A stretch of 64,000 bases of DNA, taken from the NCBI RefSeq assembly GCF_014697575.1, contig NZ_JACJSC010000022.1, positions 45,383 to 109,382 on the forward strand, written 5' to 3'. Each line of letters starts with the position of its first letter. Positions within the stretch are counted from its first letter, which is position 1. The notes under the pieces were generated by a model. The model was not told where the DNA came from. It worked only from the letters and a program-made list of their open reading frames with translations, and did no database searches. The stretch comes from Planktothrix sp. FACHB-1365. GTDB taxonomy: Bacteria > Cyanobacteriota > Cyanobacteriia > Cyanobacteriales > Microcoleaceae. Made by a program: the position numbers and the translations under genes. Shown piece after piece: positions 46,839 to 55,447 of the stretch.

Positions 46839-47245
46839 GAACGGTTTTTGCAGATACAGGATATTGGATTGCTTTAATTAATCCGAATGATAATTTACAT
46901 TCAAAAGCCAGAGAGATAACCCAGACCCTTTATCCTCTAAAAATCATAACCAGTGAAATGGTATTTGTGGAATGTTTAAATGCTTTTTCTGATAAAGGAA
47001 CGTGGTTAAAGCAATCAATGATTAAATTGATACACCGTTCTAAGAACAATCCCAATATTACTGTTTACCCTCAAGATCAGGAAATGTTTATGAGTGCATT
47101 AGAGCTATATCAAAACCGTTTAGATAAATCATGGAGCTTAACAGATTGTGCCTCTTTTAATATTATGAAAAAACATAATATTTTAGAAGCCTTAGCGCAC
47201 GATCAACATTTTATACAAGCTGGTTTTAATGCCTTATTGCGCTAG
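46835..47245 (+). CDS. PIN-domain toxin
   Basis: A 136-residue protein with a PIN-type nuclease fold. Acidic active-site residues are in VFADTGYWIALIN (first Asp), EMVFVECLNAF (Glu) and SLTDCASFNIMKK (Asp), with a possible fourth in LAHDQHFIQAG. PIN toxins (VapC type) cleave RNA; the preceding 87-residue protein is its likely antitoxin. Length and motif order are standard and no frameshift is seen, so the pair is probably functional. Confidence 0.85.
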   Translation: MRTVFADTGYWIALINPNDNLHSKAREITQTLYPLKIITSEMVFVECLNAFSDKGTWLKQSMIKLIHRSKNNPNITVYPQDQEMFMSALELYQNRLDKSWSLTDCASFNIMKKHNILEALAHDQHFIQAGFNALLR

Positions 47246-47293
47246 GCTTTATTTTATCCCTCGCAGACCTGGAAAATTTACAGGATCAATAAA

Positions 47294-47494
47294 ATGGAAT
47301 CACCGAGTCAACGAAACATGATCATAACTTACACTAAAGTTAATCAAAAACAACAGAAAAACGACTTCACCTATTGGCAAAAACAACCCTATTTAGAACG
47401 CCTTGCCGCCCTAGAACAAATTCGTCAAGATTATCATCAGAAATATCCTGTTGAACCCAGACTTCAAAGAATTTATAGAATTATTAAACAATAA
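47294..47494 (+). CDS. Small protein of a nucleotidyltransferase-associated type
   Basis: A 66-residue protein. The pattern TYWQKQPYLERLAALEQIRQ and RLQRIYRIIKQ resembles the short proteins that in cyanobacteria lie upstream of AbiEii/MNT-type nucleotidyltransferases. Here no nucleotidyltransferase follows; a repeat element comes directly after the stop. It is probably an orphaned half of a toxin-antitoxin-like pair. The resemblance is from memory of the pattern and is moderate. Confidence 0.6.
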   Translation: MESPSQRNMIITYTKVNQKQQKNDFTYWQKQPYLERLAALEQIRQDYHQKYPVEPRLQRIYRIIKQ

Positions 47495-47495
47495 T

Positions 47496-47571
47496 GATCC
47501 CCCCTAACCCCCCTTGAGAAGGGGGGGACAAGATTCAAAGTCCCCCTTTTTAAGGGGGATTTAGGGGGATC
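47496..47571. repeat. Inverted repeat of the GATCCCCCCTAA type
   Basis: GATCCCCCCTAACCCCCCTT and AAGGGGGATTTAGGGGGATC flank a short centre (GAGAAGGGGGGGACAAGATTC). The long hairpin belongs to a common cyanobacterial repeat class. It sits in an accessory stretch between two small genes, and lacks coding capacity. Confidence 0.8.
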
Positions 47572-47621
47572 TAATCTTGAAGGTAATCAGTGATTTTCGG
47601 CGGTCGTTGACACAATTGATA

Positions 47622-47969
47622 ATGAAACAACAATATCTTCTATTTTCCCAAGTCGCCCTAACAGAAGATTTACCCGAATATCAACTCAAACGAGGCGATA
47701 TTGCCACCATTGTTGAGTATTATCCAATGGATAATGAAGAAGATGGGTATAGTTTAGAAGGGTTTGATGTGCCTCATATTACCGTTGAAGTTGCCGCCTC
47801 ACAAATTATTCCGGTTAGTCAGTATTCTAGGGAAGAAGCAATTTTAGACAAGTTACGTCAGCTATCCCAAACCAGACAGCGACAACTTGAAGAATACCTG
47901 GAATTTCTATTACATAAAGAAAAAAATGAACCCCTAAATCCAACAGATTATACAAAAACTCAAAACTGA
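47622..47969 (+). CDS. DUF4926-type protein with helical C-terminus
   Basis: A 115-residue protein. The first ~75 residues (FSQVALTEDLPEYQLKRGDI, ATIVEYYPM, FDVPHITVEVAASQIIPV) match the small SH3-like DUF4926 family. The last ~35 (LRQLSQTRQRQLEEYLEFLL) resemble the DUF2281-type antitoxin helix. DUF4926 proteins are often next to nucleotidyltransferase or toxin genes. The ATG at 47622 is chosen because the domain starts just after; the longer ORF begins 15 codons earlier in the repeat-adjacent sequence. Function unknown, possibly antitoxin-like. Confidence 0.7.
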   Translation: MKQQYLLFSQVALTEDLPEYQLKRGDIATIVEYYPMDNEEDGYSLEGFDVPHITVEVAASQIIPVSQYSREEAILDKLRQLSQTRQRQLEEYLEFLLHKEKNEPLNPTDYTKTQN

Positions 47970-48005
47970 ATTTGAGCAACTCTATCAAAATGGTATTTGT
48001 GGAAT

Positions 48006-48049
48006 GTAGTTGCGCTTAAGCGCAAAAATAAGGGCTAAAGCCCAACTAC
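48006..48049. repeat. Nested palindromic repeat (GTAGTTG type)
   Basis: Outer arms GTAGTTG and CAACTAC enclose two inner hairpins, GCGCTTAAGCGC and GGGCTAAAGCCC. This is a known style of dispersed cyanobacterial repeat and lies between convergent small genes, where it could end transcription. Confidence 0.75.
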
Positions 48050-48056
48050 TAACTGA

Positions 48057-48239
48057 TCACACTGTTGGGTGCTGGGGTGCATTAGGTAAGCGGTTGATGG
48101 GAAGTTTGACAAATTTTCGGCTACTAGCTATTTGCTTATTTCGCAAATCATCAAATATAGCCTTGAGGTCATAGTTAAATGATTTTGCGTACTCCTCTCT
48201 ATAATTATGAATTTCTTCTAAAATTGGATCTTTATACAT
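48057..48239 (-). CDS. Small antitoxin-like protein
   Basis: A 60-residue protein (MYKDPILEEIHNYREEYAKS, NYDLKAIFDDLRNKQIASSR) of a frequent cyanobacterial type that accompanies PIN-domain genes and is taken as the antitoxin. A good ribosome binding site (GGGAG) lies within the end of the relic gene upstream at 48242-48391. That relic keeps only the last part of a PIN-type protein, so this is an antitoxin that has lost its toxin. Confidence 0.7.
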   Translation of the reverse strand: MYKDPILEEIHNYREEYAKSFNYDLKAIFDDLRNKQIASSRKFVKLPINRLPNAPQHPTV

Positions 48240-48241
48240 TG

Positions 48242-48391
48242 TTATTCTCCCAGAGGATCAAGGTTAAGAAATTCGTAAGGGGTACAGATAAATGGTAGGG
48301 TATATCCTAGATTGCGGCTAATTTCAGATAACTTTCTTTGGATCTGAGAATTTGCCATGTGCTTGCAGTTCCATGTTAACAGATAATTTAA
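48242..48391 (-). pseudogene. Remnant of a PIN-domain toxin (C-terminal end)
   Basis: The minus strand is open from 48391 to a TAA at 48242 and reads LNYLLTWNCKHMANSQIQRK, then LSEISRNLGYTLPFICTPYE, FLNLDPLGE. The block LLTWNCKHxANxxIxRK, CTPYEFL is the typical end of one group of PIN/VapC-like proteins. An in-frame stop at 48392-48394 and only ~50 bp before the next gene show that the N-terminal two-thirds, with the active site, is lost. An ATG at 48358 gives at most 38 residues. Confidence 0.7.
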
Positions 48392-48444
48392 CTATCCTAA
48401 AAACATTGATATCTGGATTAAAATAACTGATTAAAATAAATATT

Positions 48445-48657
48445 ATGAATACTAAACTGGTTGAATCTCTGATCACAATTATTGAGTCACTTTCTCAGGA
48501 AGAACGGACTCTCCTTGAACAAAAATTATTTCTTGATTTCTCTTACCCTTCCCCAGAAGAAATCGCACATTTAGCCGATTCAGAAGGGACATTTAACTTT
48601 CTTAATCATGAACCTGATCTATATACTTTAGAAGATGGAGAGGAAATTAAATGGTAG
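48445..48657 (+). CDS. Small acidic protein, antitoxin-like
   Basis: A 70-residue acidic protein with two predicted helices (LVESLITIIESLSQEERTLL) and a disordered acidic end (FNFLNHEPDLYTLEDGEEIK). The layout is that of a short antitoxin: helical DNA-binding or dimerising part and an acidic tail. No toxin gene follows; the next gene is ruvA on the other strand. It is divergent from the PIN remnant. Confidence 0.6.
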   Translation: MNTKLVESLITIIESLSQEERTLLEQKLFLDFSYPSPEEIAHLADSEGTFNFLNHEPDLYTLEDGEEIKW

Positions 48658-48779
48658 TAAAAAAGGAGATATCATTATAGCTTTCCAATTATAATCGATT
48701 ACAGACTTATTTCTTTGTGTCCTTGTGTCTTCGTGGTAACAATAATCCCAACCCCAAACACACGAAGACACAAAAGTTT

Positions 48780-49409
48780 TCAAGTTCCTTGACTTAACCA
48801 AGCGATCGCACTCCTGATCCATTCGTCAGAATTTGTTTGTTTAACTAAGCTAGAATCTTGACTGATGGCTTGTAACGCTTTCATGACTTCAGCACCTGTG
48901 TAACCGAGGGCGAGTAAGGTCATTTCGACTTCTTCCTGAATGTGGGGGGCTATTCCAGAGGGAGAGGTCAGCAGTCCCGCTTGATTTCGCCATTCCGAGA
49001 GTTTGGTTTTCAGTTCCAGGGCGATGCGTTCTGCGGTTTTGTTTCCGACGCCTGGGGTTTTAGCTAAAACGCGAGTATTACCCCCAACAATGGCTTGAAT
49101 GAGATCTTGAAGTCCCAGAGTATCCAGAAGGGCGATGGCCAGTTGAGTCCCAATACCACTAACGCTAATTAATTGGCGAAATAAATCCCGTTCAGCCATA
49201 CTAGAAAAACCATACAAAACCATTTGATCTTCTCGAACTTGTAGGTGAGTGAAGATTTGTGTGGTCTCGCCCAAGGGGGGTAATTCCATTCTCATGCGAG
49301 GTAAAATTTGCAGTTCGTATCCGACGTTATTAACATTCAGTAATAACGTAACTCGATTTGCATTTCCTTTCTGAATATCTGCGATGATCCCTGTGAGAGA
49401 GCCAATCAT
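48780..49409 (-). CDS. ruvA: Holliday junction branch migration protein RuvA
   Basis: A 209-residue protein that tetramerises on Holliday junctions and recruits the RuvB motor. Domain I (OB fold, about 1-65; MIGSLTGIIADIQ), domain II with two helix-hairpin-helix motifs (LISVSGIGTQLAIALLDTL and LAKTPGVGNKTAERIALELK), and domain III (about 155-205; EVEMTLLALGYTGAEVMKAL). Length is standard. It is alone; ruvB is not in the window. Confidence 0.96.
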   Translation of the reverse strand: MIGSLTGIIADIQKGNANRVTLLLNVNNVGYELQILPRMRMELPPLGETTQIFTHLQVREDQMVLYGFSSMAERDLFRQLISVSGIGTQLAIALLDTLGLQDLIQAIVGGNTRVLAKTPGVGNKTAERIALELKTKLSEWRNQAGLLTSPSGIAPHIQEEVEMTLLALGYTGAEVMKALQAISQDSSLVKQTNSDEWIRSAIAWLSQGT

Positions 49410-49642
49410 ATAAAATAATAAAATAATGCCGATGAACTAAACATTTTTAGCTGAAAATTCAGTTAAAATTAGAGGCAGATTCAAGATCTGGATGTTGATT
49501 GGGTTCAAGCTTGACTCCGTAATAGGAATTAGAAGTTGAGCCGTTGTCCAAATCAAGTATTCTCTATTCTAAGGGCATTGACCCGATGAATTCAGTGTAA
49601 GGGTGTATTATACATTATTCTCACTCATTATGCTGTTTTCAG

Positions 49643-52261
49643 ATGTCAAAAAGATTACTGAAAAGATGGGTAAATCAAATTGCTAGAGCCGTTCCCCTGC
49701 GAGCAATTCTTGTTGTTCCTTTTGTTCTACAAACCTTTATTGCAGTGGGTTTAACAGGATGGTTATCCCTGCGAAATGGTCAAGAAGCCGTTAATGAAGT
49801 CGCAACTCAACTTCGCCAGGAAATTAGTAATAAAATAGAACAACATCTTGATTATTATCTTCAATTTCCTGCTCTTATTAATAAAATTAATTCCGAAGCC
49901 ATTTATTACCCTCGTTTTAATATTAATGAACCTGCTCTCATTGAAGAACATTTATTGAATTATCTTCAATTATTTCCCAACGTTAATTCAATCTTGTTCG
50001 CTTCCGAGGAAAAAGTATTTATAGAAGCCCGAAAGCTATCTGATCAGCAGATCGTTCTCTTTAGTTCAAGCTCAGATACTAATTTTTCTTTATTTTACTA
50101 TAACTTGGATTCTAAGTGGAATAAAATCAAGAGTTATAAAATGATAGATAATCTTGATCCGCGTCAAGAATTATGGTACAAAAATATTATTAATGGAAAA
50201 GGTAAAACCGTTTGGAGTCAAGTTTCTGAAGATTTAGAGTTTGAGGATCAATTAGCAATCATACAAGGAATTGCCCTTTATGATGAGAACCAAAATCTAC
50301 TAGGAATCACAGGGGTTAAAATTTCTTTAAATCATATTAATCAGTTTTTACAAAATTTAAGAATTGGTCAATCAGGACAGACTTTTATTTTAGATGAAAG
50401 TGGGAAATTAATTGCAAGTTCTATTCCTGACAAAAATGCTTTATTTCAGTCTCCAAATTCTGTAAGTTATCAACAGGATTTAATTCAATCGACAATGCAA
50501 TTCTTATTTAATAACTTTAGAGATTTCCAGAACATTAAAACCACTCAAAATCTGAATTTTAAATTAAATGGAGAACAACAATTTGTTCAGGTTGTCCCTT
50601 TTAATGATTCCTCTGGACTGCAATGGTTAATCGTCGTGGTCATTCCTGAATCAGATTTTATGGATAAAATCTATGAAAATACTCGAATTACTATTTTACT
50701 CTGTATTACAGCTTTATTTGTTGCCATTTTATTGGGTTCAATTACGTCTCGTTGGGTGACCCAATCAATTCAATCTATGAGTCAAGCCGCTTCAGCAATT
50801 TCTCAAGGAGACTGGAATAAAATTGTTATCGGAAGAACCAAGGAATTATTTGATTTAGCTCAACTTTTCAATAAAATGGCGAAGCAATTACAGCTTTCTT
50901 TTACTGCGTTAAAACAAAGAGAAGCGAATCTAACTGAAGCTCAAAAATTAGCTCATATTGGAAGTTGGAAATGGGATTTAAGAACCCACAATTTTACTTG
51001 TTCTGATGAGTTATTAAGAATTTTAGGACAAGAAGATAATGATTTAACATTTCATCACTATTATCAACTCATTCATGTTGATGATCAATACACCTATCAA
51101 GAAATGATTCATCAAGCTATTGAAGCAGGATATAGTTTTGAATTAGATTATCGGATGATGAGGATAGATGGGTCTATTCGATATGTCTATGGAAAAGGTC
51201 AATCTACTGTTAATTCCCAAGGAAAAACCATTCGATTGTTGGGAACAGTTATGGATATTAGCGAACGAAAATTAGCAGAAAAAGCACTCAAAAATTCGGA
51301 AGCGGAATTAAAACAAAAAACCCAGCAACTTGAACAAACCTTAGAAGAACTTCAAAAAACCCAAGCGCATTTGATTCAAAGTGAAAAAATGTCAAGTTTA
51401 GGTCAGTTAGTGGCTGGAATTGCTCATGAAATTAATAATCCGGTGAGTTTTATTTATGGTAATATTATTTTTGCTAAAGAATATGCCGAAAATTTAATTG
51501 AATTGATTGAGATTTATAAACACAGTTATCAACCCAACCCAGAAGTAATTGAAAAAACTGAAGCCATTGATTTAGAGTATTTATTACAGGATTTTCCTAA
51601 ATTAATTGATTCTATGAAAATGGGTGCAGATCGAATTCAGTGTATTGTTAAATCCTTAAGAAATTTTTCTCGTTTAGATGAATCACCGATTAAAAATATT
51701 GATATTCATGAAGGTTTAGAAAACACCTTATTGATTTTGCAAAGTCGCCTAAAAAATTCGGTTGAGAAAGCTCCCATTGAAATTATTAAAGATTATGGTA
51801 ATCTTCCGAAAGTGGAATGTTATGCTGGGTTATTAAATCAAGTTTTTATGAATATTTTAGTCAATGCCATTGATGCAACGGAAGAATATAATAGCCGTCG
51901 TTCAGAATTAGAACTTCAGGAACACCCCTCATGGATTAAAATTAAAACTGAATTTATTCAAGCTCAACCTTTAGCTTCTTCAGGATTATATTCTCGATTT
52001 AACCGCTTTCAAAGGGTAGCTCAGGATAGTATTAGAATTAGAATTGAAGATAATGGCCCCGGAATTTCTGAATCCACTCAAAAACGGCTTTTTGATCCCT
52101 TCTTTACAACAAAACCGTTAGGAAAAGGAACGGGATTAGGATTATCAATTAGTTATCAAATTATTACGGAAAAACATCGAGGTCAATTACAATGTTTATC
52201 GGAAACAGGAGTGGGAACAGAATTTATGATTACAATTCCTGTGTCTCAAAGTCACGCTTAA
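49643..52261 (+). CDS. Cache-PAS histidine kinase
   Basis: An 872-residue membrane kinase. A first helix (about 15-40) and a second (about 345-370) bracket a large periplasmic Cache-type sensor; LGITGVKISLNHINQFLQNL and GQTFILDESGKLIASS are typical of dCache. A HAMP domain, a PAS fold (about 430-550; KLAHIGSWKWDLRTHNFTCS, TVMDISERK) and a coiled coil lead to HisKA-like H595 (GIAHEINNPVSFIYGNI). The ATPase domain has DNGPGI and TTKPLGKGTGLGLSI. No receiver or regulator gene is adjacent. Extracellular small-molecule sensing is inferred. Confidence 0.92.
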   Translation: MSKRLLKRWVNQIARAVPLRAILVVPFVLQTFIAVGLTGWLSLRNGQEAVNEVATQLRQEISNKIEQHLDYYLQFPALINKINSEAIYYPRFNINEPALIEEHLLNYLQLFPNVNSILFASEEKVFIEARKLSDQQIVLFSSSSDTNFSLFYYNLDSKWNKIKSYKMIDNLDPRQELWYKNIINGKGKTVWSQVSEDLEFEDQLAIIQGIALYDENQNLLGITGVKISLNHINQFLQNLRIGQSGQTFILDESGKLIASSIPDKNALFQSPNSVSYQQDLIQSTMQFLFNNFRDFQNIKTTQNLNFKLNGEQQFVQVVPFNDSSGLQWLIVVVIPESDFMDKIYENTRITILLCITALFVAILLGSITSRWVTQSIQSMSQAASAISQGDWNKIVIGRTKELFDLAQLFNKMAKQLQLSFTALKQREANLTEAQKLAHIGSWKWDLRTHNFTCSDELLRILGQEDNDLTFHHYYQLIHVDDQYTYQEMIHQAIEAGYSFELDYRMMRIDGSIRYVYGKGQSTVNSQGKTIRLLGTVMDISERKLAEKALKNSEAELKQKTQQLEQTLEELQKTQAHLIQSEKMSSLGQLVAGIAHEINNPVSFIYGNIIFAKEYAENLIELIEIYKHSYQPNPEVIEKTEAIDLEYLLQDFPKLIDSMKMGADRIQCIVKSLRNFSRLDESPIKNIDIHEGLENTLLILQSRLKNSVEKAPIEIIKDYGNLPKVECYAGLLNQVFMNILVNAIDATEEYNSRRSELELQEHPSWIKIKTEFIQAQPLASSGLYSRFNRFQRVAQDSIRIRIEDNGPGISESTQKRLFDPFFTTKPLGKGTGLGLSISYQIITEKHRGQLQCLSETGVGTEFMITIPVSQSHA

Positions 52262-52463
52262 TAGTATCAAATAGATGGCCGTTTTCTATTAATGCGGTTG
52301 GGCGCTGGATCAAAGTCCTGAAATCCTGTATAATTTGGGGGTAAGTCTGGCGTTTAGTATTATTATCGTCCTATTGATTTTGAAAATTATTGATCGTAGA
52401 ATTAAACTTCAAAAATAGGTTAATCTAAAGCCAGATTCATAAAAATTTTGAGGAGATAAATTC

Positions 52464-52655
52464 ATGGGAAAACAATCTAAACTCAAACAAAAACGACAAG
52501 ATTTAAAAAATAATCCTCCTGAAGTATTACCTGTTAAGGAGGATCTTGATCCGACTCATTTTGTCGAAACAATGGAAAAACAAGGTTATCAGTTAAAAAC
52601 TTCCAATTCCTGTCCCAATCTTCCCCAAATAGAGGATGGAAAGCCTCAACTTTAA
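52464..52655 (+). CDS. Small conserved hydrophilic protein
   Basis: A 63-residue protein (MGKQSKLKQKRQDLKNNPPE) with a basic N-terminus and an otherwise disordered composition. A ribosome binding site (GAGGAG) lies upstream of the ATG. It has no membrane segment or known motif. I judge it real by its good start and codon use. The function is unknown. Confidence 0.6.
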   Translation: MGKQSKLKQKRQDLKNNPPEVLPVKEDLDPTHFVETMEKQGYQLKTSNSCPNLPQIEDGKPQL

Positions 52656-52705
52656 TCTAGGATGAGCTTAACCTAGTCATAATACCTAAATTTTTAATGG
52701 ACAGA

Positions 52706-52837
52706 TATAGCAATCTGTGTAGGATTTATGAAAAAGTTCTGTAGGGGTGATGTCCCTCCAAACCTAGGCGCAAAGAGGGTTTGGAAGGACATTACCCCTA
52801 CAATAAAATATTACAACCTATTGGAGATTGCTATATA
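52706..52837. repeat. MITE-like element with TATAGCAATC ends and inner hairpin
   Basis: A ~130-bp element bounded by TATAGCAATC and GATTGCTATA. An inner inverted repeat pairs GTAGGGGTGATGTCC with GGACATTACCCCTAC. It shares its ends with the element at 18233-18363. It lies between convergent genes and lacks coding capacity. Confidence 0.7.
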
Positions 52838-52877
52838 GGGGTTTATGATAGTAAAAACCCATCCTACTTGATGAGAA

Positions 52878-53180
52878 TTAGGGGTAAACATCAAAATCAA
52901 AAGCGATCAAATCATCTAAATAATTTAAGACCATTGCTTTAACTTTCTCATGTTCAGGATGGGGTAAATAAGCATCTCGATGGTCGGCTGTTTCAAAGGT
53001 CATAATAAATCCATGAGTGTAGCCTTGATTTAATCCTTCAGGACTAGAATAGGGGCCACCATTAAACTTAATTATCCCCGGAATTAAATGTTTAAGTTCA
53101 GCTAAATGAGTAAATATCTGATCAATTTGATCGGGACTAACTTCGGGTTTAAACTTGAGCAAAACAAGATGTTGAATCAT
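52878..53180 (-). CDS. Dabb (stress-response alpha/beta barrel) protein
   Basis: A 100-residue dimeric-barrel protein. Family signs: MIQHLVLLKFKPEVSPDQID at the start, YTHGFIMTFETADHRDAYLP with HPEHEKV, and a C-terminal FDFDV. The ATG at 53180 gives the canonical start; the longer ORF overlaps the flavoprotein gene. The two genes are 2 bp apart on the same strand and are probably co-transcribed. The role is unknown. Confidence 0.88.
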   Translation of the reverse strand: MIQHLVLLKFKPEVSPDQIDQIFTHLAELKHLIPGIIKFNGGPYSSPEGLNQGYTHGFIMTFETADHRDAYLPHPEHEKVKAMVLNYLDDLIAFDFDVYP

Positions 53181-53182
53181 GA

Positions 53183-54430
53183 TTAAATGTCCTTTAATTT
53201 GCCTATAGATTGTCCGGCTAACCATGCGGTTGTCCAAGCACTTTGAAAGTTAAATCCTCCGGTAATTCCATCAATATCTAACACTTCTCCGGCTAAATAT
53301 AACCCTGGACAACAACGACTTTCCATCGTTTTAAAGTCAACTTCTTTTAAGTTTACACCGCCACAGGTAACAAATTCTTCTTTAAACACACCTTTTCCTG
53401 TAATCTTATAGCTTCCTTGGGTTAATTCTTGAATCAGTTGATTTAAAGATTTATTAGAAATTTCAGACCAGCGTTTTTCTTCATCAATACCAATATAATT
53501 AACCAATTGTTTCCATAGCCGACGGGGTAAATCAAAAGGACAATTTGCAGCAATTAACCGCTTAGGAAATTCAGATTTTAAACCTAATAATTGCTGTTTT
53601 AATTGTTCGGGATGTTCCTGGGGTAGCCAATTAATTTGTAGCGGAGATTTATAACCACAATCATATAAAACCCGTGCCCCCCAAGCCGATAATTTTAAGA
53701 TAGCAGGCCCACTTAATCCCCAGTGGGTAATTAATAACGGCCCCGTTTGTTCTAGTTTCGCTTGAGGCAATTTAACCCGAACTGAACTAACGGAAACTCC
53801 GGCTAAATCTTGCAGCCTTTGATCTTTAATATTAAAGGTAAATAAAGAAGGAACGGGAGGAATAATTGTATGTCCTAAAGCTTGGGCAAAGCGATAACCA
53901 GAGGGGTTATTTCCCGTTGCTAATAAGAGGCGATCGCTTTCTAAAATTTCTCCAGTTTTCAGTTGAATTTTAAAGGGATAAGTGTTAGAATTATGATGAG
54001 AAATAGCAGCAACAGCAACTTGAGTTTTAATCCTAACGCCTGCCTGTTCAGCAACCCGCATTAAACAATTAACAATTGTAGCAGAATCATCCGTTGTCGG
54101 AAACATTCGCCCATCAGATTCTGTTTTTAATTGCACCCCATGACGAGTAAACCATTCAACAGTATTTTTAGCTTGAAATCGACTAAAAGCCCCCCGTAAT
54201 GCTTTACTTCCTCTGGGGTAATTCTGAACAAATTGAGTCGGTTCAAAACAAGCATGGGTGACATTACAGCGCCCCCCTCCAGAAATTCTAACTTTGGCAA
54301 GGGGTTGCTGTCCGGCTTCCAGCAAAATGACTTGAGTATGGGGGTGGTGAGTTGCACAAGTAATGGCGCCAAAAAAACCAGCCGCCCCGCCGCCAATTAC
54401 AATCACTTTTACCGGATGTAAACTAGACAA
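53183..54430 (-). CDS. NAD(P)/FAD-dependent oxidoreductase (HI0933/BaiN family)
   Basis: A 415-residue flavoprotein. The N-terminal FAD-binding Rossmann motif is VIVIGGGAAGFFGAITCATH. Family blocks: GGGRCNVTHACF, a mid region with TGGLSGPAILKLSAWGAR-like TGPLLITHWGLSGPAILKLS, and the C-terminal GEVLDIDGITGGFNFQSAWT. These proteins (YhiN/HI0933-like) bind FAD; the substrate is not settled. It is nine bases downstream of the rubredoxin gene on the same strand, so electron transfer between the two is possible but unproven. Confidence 0.92.
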   Translation of the reverse strand: MSSLHPVKVIVIGGGAAGFFGAITCATHHPHTQVILLEAGQQPLAKVRISGGGRCNVTHACFEPTQFVQNYPRGSKALRGAFSRFQAKNTVEWFTRHGVQLKTESDGRMFPTTDDSATIVNCLMRVAEQAGVRIKTQVAVAAISHHNSNTYPFKIQLKTGEILESDRLLLATGNNPSGYRFAQALGHTIIPPVPSLFTFNIKDQRLQDLAGVSVSSVRVKLPQAKLEQTGPLLITHWGLSGPAILKLSAWGARVLYDCGYKSPLQINWLPQEHPEQLKQQLLGLKSEFPKRLIAANCPFDLPRRLWKQLVNYIGIDEEKRWSEISNKSLNQLIQELTQGSYKITGKGVFKEEFVTCGGVNLKEVDFKTMESRCCPGLYLAGEVLDIDGITGGFNFQSAWTTAWLAGQSIGKLKDI

Positions 54431-54439
54431 ATTAATCCT

Positions 54440-54604
54440 CTATTCTTCTATTACTTCAAAATCTTTTTTTTCAGCTTGGCAAAGCGGACAAATCCAATCT
54501 TCGGGGATCTCTTCAAACGGTGTATCTGGATCAATACCCCCATCTGGATCACCGTATCCGGGATCATAGGTATAGCCACAGACTGTACAAACATACTTTT
54601 TCAT
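54440..54604 (-). CDS. Rubredoxin
   Basis: A 54-residue electron carrier with one Fe(Cys)4 centre: [18 protein letters not shown] and [17 protein letters not shown]. The ATG at 54604 ([10 protein letters not shown]) fits the family. It lacks the C-terminal membrane anchor of cyanobacterial RubA, so it is a soluble rubredoxin of the normal type. It is nine bases upstream of the flavoprotein gene, a likely co-transcribed pair. Confidence 0.95.
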   Translation of the reverse strand: MKKYVCTVCGYTYDPGYGDPDGGIDPDTPFEEIPEDWICPLCQAEKKDFEVIEE

Positions 54605-54699
54605 GGTTAAATTTGTCCATAAATTGCTGATCAATATCGTACATTTTTTGTAACTCTATTCGAGTTTATTTATGCAAAGTTTTGTAAACTTTAATTACC

Positions 54700-55404
54700 A
54701 TGAAACATCCTTTTCATTTTAAACTGCAATTGGCTCCCTTTTTTCCCTATTTACATCCGCTTTTAACCCCAACTTTTCCCCGTTGTTTATGGACGGGGGA
54801 TTTATCTCAACCTGAAATTTGCTTAACCTTTGATGATGGGCCCCATCCAGACTATACTTTAGAATTATTAAAAGTTTTAGATTCCTATCAGATTCCAGCC
54901 AGTTTTTTTTGGTTAGGAAAATCGGTAGAACGCTATCCTAAAATTGCCCAAGCCGTCTATCAACGCGGTCATTGGATTGGATTACATGGTTATCAACATC
55001 AATCCTTCCCTTTCTTAACAGAAATAGAATTAAAAAATAGCTTAGAAAAAACCCAAGATGCTATTTTAAAAGCCTGTGGTCTTGAGCCTGAATTTGTCTT
55101 AGATGTCCGTCCTCCCAACGGATTATTTTTACCGCAAACATTGACTTTATTAACAAGCTGGGGATATCGTCCCGTGATGTGGAGTGTTGTACCGGAAGAT
55201 TGGGTGCATCCTGGGGTTGATGTCGTGACTTATCGCGTGATCAAACAAACTCGAAATGGTTCAATTATTGTTCTCCATGATGGGGATTACGGGGGAAAAG
55301 ATGTCGCAAAAACGGCTGAAAAAATTATTCCTAAACTATTAGAACAAAACTATCAATTTGTAACAATTCCTAAATTTTGGCAGTCAGCGAAACCGATGAT
55401 ATGA
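54700..55404 (+). CDS. Polysaccharide deacetylase (NodB-like)
   Basis: A 234-residue carbohydrate esterase family 4 protein. The metal and catalytic motif is LTFDDGPHPDYT, the HxxxH-type site is HGYQHQSF (H-G-x-x-H-x), and further signs are RPPNGLFLPQ and VLHDGDYGG. It deacetylates N-acetylated polymers such as peptidoglycan or capsule. No clear signal peptide is seen, though the N-terminus has a moderately hydrophobic LQLAPFFPYLHPLL. It is monocistronic in appearance. Confidence 0.9.
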   Translation: MKHPFHFKLQLAPFFPYLHPLLTPTFPRCLWTGDLSQPEICLTFDDGPHPDYTLELLKVLDSYQIPASFFWLGKSVERYPKIAQAVYQRGHWIGLHGYQHQSFPFLTEIELKNSLEKTQDAILKACGLEPEFVLDVRPPNGLFLPQTLTLLTSWGYRPVMWSVVPEDWVHPGVDVVTYRVIKQTRNGSIIVLHDGDYGGKDVAKTAEKIIPKLLEQNYQFVTIPKFWQSAKPMI

Positions 55405-55447
55405 TTAGCAATGTTAGCGTTTTAATTTCAGTTTACCCAATGATATC

